Part shown: positions 21,505-33,451 of the stretch, piece by piece
Position numbering within the stretch: the stretch's first letter is position 1
Layout: every line of letters starts with the position of its first letter
Assembly (NCBI GenBank): GCA_030280995.1
Contig: JASXTE010000005.1
Span: 25,377,001-25,441,000, forward strand
DNA length: 64,000 nucleotides
Direction of reading: 5' to 3'
From: Hemileia vastatrix
Taxonomy: Eukaryota; Basidiomycota; Pucciniomycetes; Pucciniales; Zaghouaniaceae
Position numbers and translations under genes: made by a program
The notes under the pieces: generated by a model
The model's input: only the letters and a program-made list of their open reading frames with translations
The model's database searches: none
What the model was told of the DNA's origin: nothing

Positions 21505-23398
21505 ACTCTAAGAAGTAGTGAATTGAAATATGGTGCTACTCAAATTGAATTTTTGGAAGTAGTATGGGCTCTCGAGATGCTAAATTATTACCTTGAAGCC
21601 AAAATATTTGGGTTAATAACTGACTGTAGTAAAGTTAAGTCACTCTTAAACATGAAAATTCCTAATAGACATATGTTTAGATGGCAATTAGATGTACAAG
21701 AGTACAGAAGATGGATTTATATTACACATAGAGCAGGAAATTTACACTCTAATGTGGATTTGTTATCTAGAGTACCTCTACCTAATAATGATGATAATCC
21801 TGCTTATGTTCCTGAAACAGAGATTATTAAAATTTATGACATTTATATTGTAGATCTTGAGGATGAACTTATGCAGTCAATTCTTGATAATTATGCTTCA
21901 GATCCTGACTTGAGTAAACTTATTAAAATATTTAATGATCCATCTAATGCTTCAATGAGTGTTTTAATAAAAACATTACCACAAAAATATAGGGAAGCAT
22001 TAGAAAAAGGAAAATTTTCCATTGAGTATTGTTTTATATATTAAAGGAAGAAATTATATAATGTTATTGTGATTCCCCCTTCAATGAAGGAGTTAATGTT
22101 AAGTATATTTCATGATGATATATTAGCAGGTCATTTTAACTTCCATAAAATATAAACCAGAGTATAAAATACAGCTTGGTGGATTGAAATGTCTGATGAT
22201 GTTCAAAAATATGTTGAGACATGTGATTCTTGTCAAAAATCTAAAAGATCAACAGGCAAAAGAGCTGGTTTGTTACAGAAAATTGAGCGATCAAAAGCTT
22301 CATGGGAAATAGTTAACATGGACTTTGTAACAGATTTGCCAATAGCAGGGCATAAGAATTATAACTCCTGCTGGGTAATTGTAGATAGATTTACAAAAAT
22401 TTGTAAGTTTATTCCTACCCACAAAGAGGTTTCTGCAAAGGACTTAGCTCTTTTATGGTGGACACAAATGTTAAATATAGCAGGACTCCCCAAAGCAATA
22501 ATTTCAGACAGAGATCTAAAATTTACTTCTGAGTTCTGGACATCACTTATGGATGTTTCAGGTTGTCAATTAAAACTTTCTACAGCACACCATCCACAAA
22601 CTAATGGGATAGCAGAAAGAATGATACAAACGTTAGAAGATATTATAAGAAGATATTTTGCTTTTGGTCTTGAATTTAAAGACAATGAAAAATTCACTCA
22701 TGATTGGGTAACCCTTATCCCAGGTTTAGAATTTTCATACAATAGTACAGTACATTCTTTTGCTGGCAAAAAGCCATTTGAGTTATGTTTGGGTTATGTA
22801 CCTAATACCCCTGCTAAAACTCTTAATAAATTACCTAGATTGGATATACATATAGGTACAAAATCATTTTTTCAGATGAAACAATTATGCAGAAAGCATG
22901 CTCAAGAATGTATAAATAAAGCATTTGAGTATGAGAAGAAACGATGGGATAAAGCCCATAAAGAGCAAATGTTCAAAGAGGGTGATGAAGTTCTTATTTC
23001 TAAACTACATTTCAATTTAAATGGTAATGTTAGATTGAAAGATCCATTCATTGGACCATTTTTAATAAAAATATGGTTGGTAACAATGCTGTTGAACTTA
23101 TTCTATATGCACCATATGATAGAAAACATCCAGTATTTCCAATTTCTCTTATAAAACCATACCATTTTAATGATACTTCTCTATTTCCAAGAATATCAGC
23201 AAGGCATAAACAGCAACCAAAAGAAATAGTTGAAAAAGCAGAAATTGAAAAGATACTTTAAAAGAGACACCTTACAAAAGAAAAGGTAGTTGAGTATCTA
23301 TTAAGGTTTAAAAATAAATCAAGTAAACATGACCAGTGGATTCCAGAAAATGAAATCTCTGATCTTAAAAATCTCTTGAAAAAATTTAAAACCAAATA
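21505..23398 (+). pseudogene. Gypsy-1 pol, second part: RNase H, integrase, chromodomain
   Basis: Continues the RNase H (TLRSSELKYGATQIEFLEVVWALE, TDCSKVKSLL). The integrase has an HHCC finger (HDDILAGHF … CDSCQKSK), then D (NMDFVTDLP, about 22,316), D (ISDRDLKF, about 22,503) and E (GIAERMIQTLE, about 22,607), so the DD35E triad is complete. At about 23,065 a frameshift moves into HPVFPISLIKPYH and a C-terminal chromodomain-like segment (EYLLRFKNKSSKHDQWIPENEI, 23,292-23,360). Chromodomains in chromovirus integrases direct insertion to modified histones. Stops at 22,042 and about 22,153 break it upstream of the integrase core. Confidence 0.82.
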
Positions 23399-23516
23399 AT
23401 ACTGTTAAATTCAGTATATGTATAATAGAAATTTAAAAAAAATTATTTTTCTATTCACTCCTTACTTATTAATTAAAATGTCCTAACATTTTTTATTGTT
23501 TTTTTGAGTGAGTGAG

Positions 23517-24655
23517 TGTCTGCCTAGGTATCTCCAGAACTGAGTAATTCTTATTTTTAAAGTAAGATAAACTTTATTTAAATTAAGCTTATAAGTTAAA
23601 ATTAAGGTTATAATGCTTATATATATAATTATTACACTATTATATGACTTATAGTAGTTTAAATAGCTTATCCATAGCCCTATAATACTTATTAAGGTGT
23701 TAGTGGAGTAATAATATACTTATCTTAAGTGATATTAAGTAATTATAGACATACATAAGCTTATATGTATGCATAAACCTCGTATTCAATGAAATGTGTA
23801 GTTATATTATGTATAAATAATTCTATAAGTGGGTTCTAACCCCTAAACAGCCTATAAGTTTTATTTTTCTGCTTATTTTAGGTCATATGGACATATTCAG
23901 TGGACTCACAACGCCTACACAAGCATATACACCTTTTTCGGGTGCATATATCTAGTTTGGACAACTTAATCTGCTTCCTTGGATGGATTTTCACAGATTA
24001 CTGGGTTAATATGGATGCTTGGGGATGTTATTGGGGTCTTGGAAAGTTGTTTTGGTTCCTTTATATGCTTTGGCTTTCATTATATACACTTTTGATGAGT
24101 TATTTTACCTGTTTCTTTATGGTATCAGCTTTAATCTGTTTTTTTTCTATTTATGGTATGGGTTTATGATATCATTAATTGTGATGGAGTGTCCTTACTG
24201 GAATTCTGGATGTTGAAACTTCTTGAAGTGGACGCCATGGGGAGGTGATGGGCCCTCACAGTGCTGTAATTTCTGGGGAGAGCAGTGACATCATCTGGAT
24301 TGAAGGTCTGTGCACTCCAGTGAATTTTTGTATAAGTAAGGGAGGATTTGACGGATTATTGTACATCACTTACTTACTACAATTCAAATAAAATTTATAA
24401 CATAATTATTATCATATATAAATAGATTAAAGCATTTATAAATTGATATTATCTTTATATAAGCTATAACTATATTTTATTTATCTATTTTTCAACACTA
24501 GCACACACTAAAATCCAACTATTGTGAGTTTATATTGACAATAACTATTTTATTAGTCTTACCCTGAGGTTAAATCACTAAATCATTTATCAATAATTAG
24601 TAGGACCATTAATAATTACTATTAAATCATACTTAGATACTAGCATACAATGACA
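23517..24655 (+). repeat. Gypsy-1 3' LTR
   Basis: Starts TGTCTGCCTAGGTATC after the purine tract 23,506-23,516 and ends …CATACAATGACA. Copia-1 integrase sequence resumes within about 40 bp of its right edge. Confidence 0.85.
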
Positions 24656-25480
24656 CAAATGATGTTTCTTATTAGACTCAACAGGTAGTGATCTGAACAA
24701 ATTGGAGATACTCACTGCTGACCTAATCGGATGTTTGGAAGAAACTATGTTTGCTAATTAACTTTATTCCCTCACAATTAAAGATATTTTGACATCATAT
24801 GGTGAATGCTATGTGCTCTCACAAAAGTTGTAAGAACAGATGTCATCATTGAAACAATTACCCATATGGAAAATCAAACAAATAAAAATGTGAAGTTTTT
24901 CCAATCAGATAATAGTGGTGAGTTTAAAAAAAAACTTTTATTATTGTACTTTAAAGGAAAAGGCATCCAACATGAGCTAACACAACCATACTACCATTCA
25001 CAGAACAGTCATATTGAACGCTTCAATCAAAGTATTGAAGAAATGGGAGAACTTTCCTACATGAAAGTGGCCTAGCCAAGTTCTTATGGGGTTTTGCTTA
25101 CCAATGGGAAGCATATATTCATAACCGCCTACCCAATGTTACAAGAAAAACAATGACCCCCTTTCAAACTATGTTCAACCTAAAACCTCAGCTGGATCTC
25201 CTACAACGCTTTGGCAAACTAGCCTACACTCATATTCCCAAAGAAACATGTCAGAAGCTAGATGAGAGAGCTAAGCCATTCATTATTTTAGGATACCCTC
25301 AAGTTTCAAAAGGTTGGCTATTTTAGGACCCAACTGACAAGAAACTCTTATCTTCTTCATGGGCTGATTTCTCTGCACTTGGCCAGTCAAAAACAGATAA
25401 TAAAATTTCAATTGACCATATAGTCAACATGGTATCACCTAGTCCCATAAGTTTGGTTAAATTCTCATAAGAACACAAGT
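24656..25480 (+). pseudogene. Copia-1 integrase core (resumed)
   Basis: After the Gypsy-1 LTR, Copia-1 resumes with STGSDLNKLEILTADLIG near 24,680-24,735, the start of the rve integrase core with its first aspartate. The second aspartate lies in FQSDNSGEFKKK (about 24,900) and the glutamate in HSQNSHIERFNQS (about 25,010), so the triad is visible. A stop after YMKVA at 25,073 and several frame changes follow. The GAG-pre-integrase half is at 2,530-2,878. Confidence 0.75.
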
Positions 25481-26567
25481 ATGAAAGTCAAGAAGCCTCA
25501 TCTACTGCCATAGAAAGCAACTCAGCTTTCTTTGCTCTTCCAGCACCTAAGAAGTACAAAGAGGCAATGAAGTCACCCTTTGCTAATTAGTGGAAGGCCG
25601 CTTGTGAAGAAGAAATCAGAAACCTGATTGACATGGATGTGTGGGAACAATCTAAACTGCAAGAAGGTGCTCGTATCCTAGATTACCATTGGGTCTTTTC
25701 TGAAAAAATTATTGCTTAAAATGTCATTGTGAGACATAAAGCAAGATATGTTGCAAAAGGTTTCAAACAAGTTCCAGGTCTGGATTTCACTGAAATCTTT
25801 GCTTCAATGGAAACTTTTGTTCCTCAAAGCCTTATTCTCACAATTTCAGCAATTGAAAAATGGCCCCTTCACTCATTTGACATTAGTGCGGCATACTTAC
25901 GTAGTACACTGAAAGAAAAACTTTGGTTAAAAGATCCTCCAGGTTTCAAAAAGAAAGATGGGCTTGTACTGAAACTTAAGAAAGTATTGTATGGTACATG
26001 CCAAGCTTCCAGATGCTGGTGGAAAAATCTCTGTGTCATGCTACATGGGGCGGATTATAAGGTCTCTGAATAAAACAGTAGTGTCTACTTCCTATTGTCT
26101 AAAAATAAACAACTTTTTTCTGGATCCATGTTAATGATGGCCTAGTAACTGGGAGCTTGATTGAATACCTAAAGTCCTTAGAACACTGCCTCAAACAGAG
26201 CCTTAAAATAAAGTGGGAAAACTAATTGGACTCAATAGTAGGTATCACTACAGTAAGAAAAAAAGACGGTTTCTTCTTGAACCAAATGCATCTCATTGAT
26301 TGTGTACTAGAATCAAGTGGCCAAGTGGTAATCAACAGAGAGACTCCCCTTCCGCAGAATTGCAATACAACAACACCAGCTGATTCCTCCATCCCCATTT
26401 ACCCAAAAGAGTTACTATCAATTATTGGTTTGCTGATTTATATTGCCACTGGCATGAGACCCAATATATCATTTGACATAAAGTTACTATTGCCTTTTGC
26501 TAATTGCCCACAAGAAGTTCACTGGACAGCCCTACAAAATGTGCTTGGATACCTAGCAAACACTTGA
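25481..26567 (+). pseudogene. Copia-1 reverse transcriptase (RVT_2)
   Basis: RT of the Ty1/Copia type. Blocks seen: RHKARYVAKGFKQVPGLDFT (about 25,733-25,792), HSFDISAAYLRSTLKEKLWL and DPPGFKKKDG, LYGTCQASRCWWK (about 25,990). The catalytic motif near 26,126-26,137 reads HVND where Copia-2 has HVDD, so a metal-binding aspartate is lost. Further stops are at 26,071, about 26,143 and 26,565. The thumb/connection region continues with FFLNQMHLIDCVL and IIGLLIYIATGMRPNISFD. Confidence 0.8.
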
Positions 26568-27092
26568 AAAAAAAATTTGTTCTTGGGAAGACAATCATAA
26601 ATAACTGGAAAACTAGAGGTGTATTCAGATTCAAATTGGGGAGGTGAAACATTGCAGTTGACTGCAGGTATGGCTATATTGCTTCAAGGATCATTGATAT
26701 TTTGGAGCTCTAAACACATGCCATGTGTTGCTACCTCAACAAGTCATTCTGAACTCATGGCTCTAAGCTGGACCACCAGAATAGGAATGTGGAAAGAAAA
26801 ATTTTGAATGAATTAATAGACTTTGTTGACCCACTATTGCTTAAATGTTATAATCAAGCCATTGTCAAAATTGCATCAGATCAAGCTTCAAACAAACAAA
26901 TGCAAAACGTAGAAAGAGATTTCTTCTATATTAACAAGCAATTGATTAAAAAGAAAGCAGAACTCTTATGGGTAGAAACAAGTGATCAATTGGCTGATAT
27001 TTTGACAAAGGGATTGCGTAATATATTACTTATTAGATCATGTTTAAAATTATGCTTAAGATGACTTGTACTACAGAGATGTGGTTCCTGAG
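26568..27092 (+). pseudogene. Copia-1 RNase H
   Basis: VYSDSNWGGETLQLTAGMA (about 26,617) holds the first aspartate; SELMALSW gives the glutamate; IASDQASNKQMQN (about 26,873) a later aspartate; QLADILTKGL (about 26,988) is the diagnostic Copia RNase H ending. A one-base shift near 26,800 divides the region between two frames. The 3' end of Copia-1 is cut 29 bp after the stop by Copia-2. Confidence 0.8.
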
Positions 27093-27214
27093 TGTTATGT
27101 GTGGTATAATGGTAGCTTAGTGATTTTTAAGTACATAAGGTGTATATAGTCTGTGATTCAGCTGAAGAGTCTAACTCCGGCTCATCCGGAAGACGCACTG
27201 ACACTGCTACCATA
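27093..27214 (+). repeat. Copia-2 5' LTR
   Basis: 122 bp, TGTTATGTGTGG … GACACTGCTACCATA. Partner at 33,193-33,315. Confidence 0.9.
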
Positions 27215-27226
27215 TGTTATGGGCTG
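27215..27226 (+). promoter_or_regulatory. Copia-2 primer binding site
   Basis: TGTTATGGGCTG directly follows the LTR. It differs from the Copia-1 site GGTTATGGGCCT at the first base and a later one, and again matches the anticodon-loop complement of initiator tRNA-Met. Confidence 0.65.
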
Positions 27227-27256
27227 TCCCTAATTTTTTACTAGCAGTAATAAATT

Positions 27257-28740
27257 TTGTATATTCCCGGAAACAATAGTGTGCCCAGTGCTTGCCTCAC
27301 TTTAAACCTGTCTTTTGCCTGTTGTAGAGATTACTCCAACATTTCATTTGGGATTTATTTCATTCCAAACTCCCTCAATACTCTGAACTCATTCCAATCT
27401 TGGCCTCTCTTAGCTTGCAAATGTCAACAGCCTCTTAGCCATGAGCTAAAGGCTTTAAACCCACCTCCCTCTCTGAATACTTGTACGAGGCAACAATTTT
27501 GCTTGATCTTGGGTACCCCTACCTCACCTACCTCCTTTAGAGACAGTGAAAACATTGCTTGCTTACCTAGTTCTACCCCACCGCCTCCTTCCCCCTCTCC
27601 TATCCCCCCCCCTAGTACCTCTCCCCCTTCAGACCTTAGCAAGGCACTGCGCAAAACTCCCCCTCATTTTTGCAACCTTTCCCCTCTCCCTAAAAACCCT
27701 CCTTCTCATCCTCAAGACCCTACATCTCATCCAATGGCATTGCAAATAAAAGAAGTTTCACATTTGCAATGACTGAGAAACAAAGGTGCCTTGTTGTTGC
27801 ATCATGCGAGAACCAGCCATGCATGCCGTTCAATATCTGAGTCATCTTTTAGCAGCAACTCTTTTGTATCAGACCCTGAACACACCACTTTTGTAACTTA
27901 CAATGGTAAAGACTGTGCTTATGTAATTGATAAAGTAATTCAAAGGACAAATAAAATGTCTAAACTGAAAGCTGATTGGACTAACTGGAAAACATGGGTG
28001 AAGAATATTAACATCTTTTTGATGCGCCATGTATGTTCCACTATATATATTTCAGATTACAATGCTGTTAAAGATGATATATCAAAATTTGAAGATGAAA
28101 TGAGCTGGCATGTAATCTACAACACCATTGATGAAAAACTTCAGGCATTTGTCAAGTTTGGTTTTAGGAGCTCTAAGGCATTTTCTATTCTCAGCACAAA
28201 ATTTGACAAAGCATCTCACACTGCTCAAATGGCTCTGTCTAATGATCTTTTAAATATTAAAACATCACCTTTCACAAATGAAATGGAACATGAAGAAACA
28301 TTTAAGTCACTTTTAGAAGCAGTTCAATGCTCAGGTTTTGTTTTTGGCTTTGACAAAATGGCAGCAATGTTCACCTAGCTCCTATTATCATCATCAGTCA
28401 ATTACCTTTCCACTGAGGCAAATTGTCATTTTGAATTATGAAAAGACATCTCTCGACCCTCTTTTGATGAAATGTTGAATGTTCTCCAAAATTGTTCAAT
28501 CAACTTGTCAAACTCTACTTCCTCTACTGCTCCAACAATTTCCACAGATTTTGAAATGATCACCTATCCTGATTCTGTTTCATCTTTGGCTTTCAAAAAT
28601 GGTCAAATGGACAGTTACTGTCCAGGAAAAAAAACCTGATTATTCATGTTTTTACTGCAAATCTTACAAATACTTTCAGAAGACCTGTCCATATGATCGG
28701 AGCAGTAAAAGTTTTAATGTCTCAGTTTGGGGTCAACCGT
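27257..28740 (+). pseudogene. Copia-2 gag
   Basis: The clear gag part is the frame 27,791-28,378: LKADWTNWKTWVKNINIFLM (about 27,965) followed by MALSNDLLNIKTSPFTNEME and FKSLLEAVQ, the UBN2-type gag core. The frame passes a stop at 28,376, continues to a DSYCPG motif near 28,611, shifts, and gives a zinc knuckle-like CFYCKSYKYFQKTC (about 28,649-28,690) where the histidine is tyrosine. Upstream, 27,257-27,772 is an open Pro/Ser-rich stretch in the same frame, which may be leader rather than protein. The real start is not certain. Confidence 0.7.
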
Positions 28741-28769
28741 AAGCTTTTAATCATGATAATAAAGATGCT

Positions 28770-29249
28770 ATGAACACTATCCAAAAATCACTGAACAGAA
28801 GAAAAGGAAAACAGCCAGTCCAAAACTCTTCAAAACCCCAATTAAACAAAATCAGTTGTAAAGCGCTAGATGTTCTCACTATTGCTTTAAAAGAAATGGA
28901 TTTTGGTTCTGATAGCTGGACAGAGGAACAAGATAATAAAGAAGATTGTCAAGGTGTTTTTGATTCTGGCGCCACCCATTGTTTCACTGGTGATGTATGT
29001 CTTCTCTCTGACTTCATCAGTTTGAAAACTCCTATTCCAGTCAAAACAGCAACTGATTCTGGTGCTGCTTTCATTACGGGCTATGAGAACATTTTCATTA
29101 AAGGATATGGAGGAAAATTAGTTACTATCAAAGATGTTTTTTATTGGGATAGGGAAAAGTCTACTCTTATTTCTCCTTTTGATCTGCTAGACAATGGCGT
29201 TTCTCTTTCCTTTAATGATAATCATGATTATATTATTTCTTGCTCTTAA
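28770..29249 (+). pseudogene. Copia-2 aspartic protease
   Basis: GVFDSGATHCFTGDVCLLSD (about 28,950-29,010) holds the DSGAT active site. Downstream TATDSGAAFITGYENIFIKG and LVTIKDVFYW complete the Copia protease pattern. It overlaps the next frame (integrase, from 29,194) by 56 bp with a shift. Confidence 0.82.
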
Positions 29250-30420
29250 ATCTTCTTCTGGTCAAAAATGGATGGTTGATCTAGTTTATCCATGTGATCT
29301 ACCTGCCCCTTTTGTTTCCTCACCCCCTTCAACAATTCTTTATCAAACTGCAGTTCCTGACTCAATCATGGATTGGCATCGCTGTCTTGGACACACAAGC
29401 ATCAGAGTTCTACAAATGATTGCCCAAAAAGGTCTTTTCAACAATGCCCCATCTTATGTTCCTTCATGCAGGTTACACTGTGATATTTTTGCTGTGTCAA
29501 AAATCAAATGGAGAAATATGTGCATGGCATCCAAGTGTCACCATGATCTCATGGATCTTGTGGTTTCTGATTTAGTAGGGCCCATGGTTGATGTCACAGA
29601 TAAGGGTGAGGTTTATGTGGCTAATTTCAGAGAATCCTTCTCAACTTATGGGGAGATCTTTGTTCTAAAGAAGAAGTTGGATGTTTTTGATGCTTTTATT
29701 AATTTCAAAACTCATTTAGAAAACATCACTAATCATCATCACAAGATCTTCAGAACTTACAATGGCAAAGAATACATGAACAGGAAGCTCTCTGCTTACC
29801 TCTCCCAACATGGTATCCTACATGAACACTCTATGCCTCATCACCATGAACAGAATAGAATGACAGAAAGATTCAATGAAACTATTTGTGAAATTTCTAG
29901 GGCAATTCTTCTTGCATCAAATCTTCCTCCCACTTTCTGGACTTTTGCTTATTGTTGGGCATCATTTATTCACAATAAGCTACCAAATGTGAAAGTTACC
30001 GACAGTACCCCATATCAAATCATTTTCAACAAAAAAGCAGACTTATCACCTGTCAAAATTTTTGGTCAGTGGGCATATGTGCACATTCCAACTGAAAAAA
30101 GAACAAAAATGGAGGTCTGGGCTATGTGTTGCAGAGTTGTTGGTTTTAATGATGGTGGTAAAGGTTAGATATTTTGGTATCCAGAATCTAATTTTTTTGT
30201 TCAGTCAGAAATGGTAAATTTTATTCCTGAAGGAGATGAGAAAAATACCAAGACTCTTACAGTTTCACACCCAACTGCATCTCAATCTAAGGGTTTTTTG
30301 ACATATATTTTGAATCAACTGATATTTGGTGATTTTACAGCAGAAAAAACTATTGCTGCCCAAGATATTATGGTTGATTTCATTAAAAATAATGCTTGTG
30401 AGCTTTTAAGCAGGCAATGA
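29194..30420 (+). pseudogene. Copia-2 integrase
   Basis: The HHCC finger is WHRCLGH … SCRLHC (29,370-29,480). The core has D in VVSDLVGPM; the second catalytic position reads FRTYNGKEYMN, with tyrosine (TAC, 29,758-29,760) where an aspartate is expected; E is in QNRMTERFNETI. The integrase is therefore inactive although 325 codons are open. A TAG at 30,166 and continuation in the same frame (30,169-30,420) lead towards RT. The downstream region YAHVHIPTEKRTKMEVWA matches the Copia integrase C-terminal part. Confidence 0.82.
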
Positions 30421-31073
30421 AGCGTCTGGATGCAATTTAATGGAAATCAGCTCGTCTTCAAGAATTAGACAAAATGTCTAACATGAAGGTATGGGATATT
30501 GTTCCTCTCCCTCCTGGAAAAACTGTCACAGGTGCTCAATGGATTTTTGCTCTCAAAAGAGCTGAATTTGGAAAGATTATGAAGCACAAGGTGCGATATG
30601 TAGCTCAGGGTTTCAAGCAAATTGAAGGTATTGATTTTAACAACACTTTTTCTCCCACAGCTACTTTTGCATCTCTGAATTTAATTTTCACTCTAGCTGC
30701 TACATACAACTGGCCAATCAAAACTTTTGATGTCACTGCAGCCTATCTCCATAGTGATCTTGAGGAGGAAATTTATGTCAAGTAGCCTGAAGGTTTTGAG
30801 TCTGTTAATCCAACTCATGTCTGCAAACTCAAGAAAGCTCTATATGGTACTAAACAAGCAGCCAGGTGTTGGTGGAAATATCTCAAAAAAATTCTGGAAA
30901 ATTTAGGTTACAGATCAAGCAATCACGATGCAAGCTTATATGTTCTAACAAAACATGGTTCCAAGGGAATGTTGTGGATTCATGTGGATGATGGTGTGGT
31001 GGTAGGGAGTAGTGATGTGGTTTTGAAGGATTTGGAAATGGATATGGGGAGTAGTTTAAAGGTAAAATGGTCT
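30421..31073 (+). pseudogene. Copia-2 reverse transcriptase, first part
   Basis: KHKVRYVAQGFKQIEGIDF (about 30,582), FDVTAAYLHSDLEEEIYVK (about 30,727), LYGTKQAARCWWK (about 30,840) and the intact catalytic WIHVDDGVVVGS (about 30,978). A stop at about 30,438 precedes it and a TAG at 30,783 interrupts it. The solo LTR enters after LKVKWS at 31,073; RT resumes at 32,249. Confidence 0.85.
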
Positions 31074-32248
31074 TGTCAGCCTAGATATCCCTAGGACTGA
31101 GTATTTCTTATGCTTAAAATAAGATAACCTTAAGTAAATTAAGCTTATATCTTAAAAATAAGGTTAAAACAATTATATATATGATTATAATATATATATA
31201 TAATTATTACACTATTATATAACTTATAGTAGTTTAAATAGCTTATCCATAGCCTAATAATACTTATTAAGGTGTTAATGGAGTCATAATATACTTATCT
31301 TAAGTGATTTTAAGTAATTGTTGACATATATAAGCTTAAATGTATACATAAAGCTCATATTCAGTGAAATATGCAGTATATTATGCATATTTAGGTCTAT
31401 AAGTGGGTTTTAGCCTCTTAATAGCCTATAACCTTTGTTTTTCTGCTTATTTTAGGTTATATGGACGTAATAAGTGGATTCACAACGCCTAAAGAAGCAT
31501 AGACATCTATATCAGGCACATACACTCAGTTTGGACAACTTAATCTGCTTCCTTGGATGGATATTCACATATTTATGGGTTGGGAGGTCATTTCTGGGTT
31601 AATGTGGATGCTTGGGGATGTTATTGGGGGCTTGGAAATTTCATTTGTTTCCTTTATATGCTTTGGGTTTCATTAAATCTCTTTTGGATTACTTATTTTA
31701 CCTGTTTCTTTATGGTATCTGCTTTTATCTGGATTTTCTAATTATGTTTTGGGTCTGTGTTATCATTAATTGTGATGGAGGGTCCTTACTGGAGGTCTGG
31801 GTGTTGAATATTCTTGAAGTGGACGCCATGGGGAGGTGATGGGCCCTCACAGTGCTGTAATTGCCGGGGATAGCAGTGACATCATCTTGATTGAAGATCT
31901 GTGCACTTCAGGGGATTTGGGTATAAGTAAGGAGGGATTTTGACGTTATTTATCATCAATCACTTACTAAAATTCAATAAAACACTTCAATACAATTATT
32001 AACATTTAGAAATATATTATAAAGCCTTTTATAAGTTGATATTATCATTATAAAAGCTATAACTATATTCTATTTAGCTATTTTCCACCACTAAGCATGC
32101 ATTTAAATCCAAGTATTTTGAGTTTTATTTGAGTATAACTATTTTATTAGTCTTCCCCTGAGGTTTAATCACTAAATCATTTATCAATAAGTAGTAGGAC
32201 CATAAATAAATACTATTATATCATACTTATATACTAGACATACTGGCA
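31074..32248 (+). repeat. Solo LTR of the Gypsy-1 family
   Basis: 1,175 bp, TGTCAGCCTAGATATC … CATACTGGCA, aligned along its length to both Gypsy-1 LTRs, with an exact 5-bp duplication GGTCT (31,069-31,073 and 32,249-32,253). No internal domain is present, so it arose by recombination between the LTRs of a full element. It belongs to a separate insertion event from Gypsy-1. Confidence 0.92.
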
Positions 32249-33192
32249 GGTCTAATAGTATCTCTTCTATAGTTGGTCTAGCAGTTTCATAATGTCCCAA
32301 AGGTTTTACTATTCACCAACCAGCTCTTTTCAAAAAAACTCTAAATTAACACAACCCAACTGGTCTTAATTCTCACTTGCCTTTACCAATGGGTCTTTCT
32401 TTGGTGTCTTTAAAGGAAAAATCTCATCCTCTGCTTGAACCTCTTAAATTTCTGTCTATTATTGGTTCTTTATTGTATCTTGTAGCCAGATCAAGGCCTG
32501 ATTTGGCATATCCTGTCAACTTCTTGGCACATTATGCATCAATACCAGGTAAATATAAATGGGATGTGCTTAATCATTTGCTGAGATATCTACAATTCAC
32601 CAAAGACATAAAATTTCATCTTTTCCCAACAATCAATATTAATCCATCAGCAGAAGTTTATTGCAATGCTACTTGGGGTGGTGAATTTGCAAGGGCTACA
32701 GGTGGTCATGTTCTTCAAATCAACAACTTTCTTATCTTATGGAAATCAAAGCATCAGTCAAGAGTGGCTACAGCTTCACTTCACTCAGATTTAATGGAAA
32801 TGTCAAATTCAACTTGTCAGGCTCTGTGGATTGGTAACCTTCTATGTGAAGTGGATTTGTGCCATGGACCAACAACTCTTTATTGTGACAAAAAAGGTGC
32901 AATTGTTGCGGCTACTGATAACCCTTCTGAAAAATGTTTTAGGAATTTTGAACGGGATTTCTACTTGGTGAATGAGCAAGTTCATTGGCATGAAATAGAC
33001 ATTAAATGGGTCTCAACTAAGTACCAAGTGGAAGATTTGTTGACAAAGAATTTGGGACCAAATTTTTGTAAGGAGAAGAGATATTTATTAGGGGTTTTCT
33101 AGTTTCTATTTTTTTCCTTATTTTATTTACTTTTACTTTTCTATACCTTCTTTAACTGGGGATTGTTTTAGGGAAATCACTAAGAGGGGGGG
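32249..33192 (+). pseudogene. Copia-2 RT end, RNase H and polypurine tract
   Basis: Resumes the RT (PLLEPLKFLSIIGSLLYLV, RSRPDLAYPVNFLAHYAS). RNase H: EVYCNATWGGEFARATGGH (first aspartate replaced by asparagine, about 32,655), LHSDLMEMS where a glutamate is usual, LYCDKKGAIVAATD (about 32,878) and VEDLLTKNLGP near 33,030. The reading is 241 codons without a stop and ends at 33,102. A 90-bp untranslated stretch ends with GAGGGGGGG (33,184-33,192), the primer for plus-strand DNA, directly against the 3' LTR. Confidence 0.8.
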
Positions 33193-33315
33193 TGTTATGT
33201 GTAGTATAATGGTAGATTAGTGATTTTTAAGTGCATAACTTGTATATAGTCTATGGTGCAGCTGATGTGTCTAACTCTGGTTCACTCTGAACAAAGCACT
33301 GACACTGCTACCATA
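33193..33315 (+). repeat. Copia-2 3' LTR
   Basis: 123 bp, TGTTATGTGTAG … CTACCATA, followed by the CTGAG duplication. Confidence 0.9.
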
Positions 33316-33451
33316 CTGAGAGTTGGGGTAGGCTCTTTTTTTTTTCTTTCTTTTCTTCTTTTTTTTGTTGTTGTTGTTCTTCTCTCTTTTTCTTCTTCTT
33401 CTTCTTCTCTCCACTCAAGCAATGGGTTTTGTGGCTTTTTGAGGGGGCTGG
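33316..33451 (+). other. Copia-1 3' untranslated end with polypurine tract
   Basis: The continuation of Copia-1 after the Copia-2 insertion: TTC/TTCTT-rich sequence, then GAGGGGGCTGG (33,441-33,451) touching the Copia-1 3' LTR. Confidence 0.75.

Larger units (their letters stand above)
2879..24655 (+). mobile_element. Gypsy-1, Ty3/Gypsy chromovirus, split by Gypsy-3
   Basis: LTRs of about 1.15 kb (2,879-4,030 and 23,517-24,655) bound a gag-PR-RT-RH-INT-chromodomain region that runs 4,539-8,499 and resumes at 21,505-23,398 after the nested Gypsy-3. A purine tract GAGTGAGTGAG touches the 3' LTR. The encoded proteins align throughout with Gypsy-2 in this window. The two LTRs show many scattered differences and coding frames carry numerous stops, so it is older than Gypsy-2 and Gypsy-3. 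I could not find a clean target duplication at its ends (AAAAC on the left, CAAAT on the right). Confidence 0.9.
27093..33315 (+). mobile_element. Copia-2, Ty1/Copia element nested in Copia-1
   Basis: LTRs 27,093-27,214 and 33,193-33,315 (122-123 bp, TGTTATGTGT…CTACCATA) are flanked by an exact 5-bp duplication CTGAG (27,088-27,092 and 33,316-33,320). A TGTTATGGGC primer site follows the 5' LTR and a GAGGGGGGG tract touches the 3' LTR. Gag, protease, integrase, RT and RNase H are in Copia order. A solo LTR splits its RT. The LTRs differ at about 17 of 122 sites, more than those of the older host element. Confidence 0.92.
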
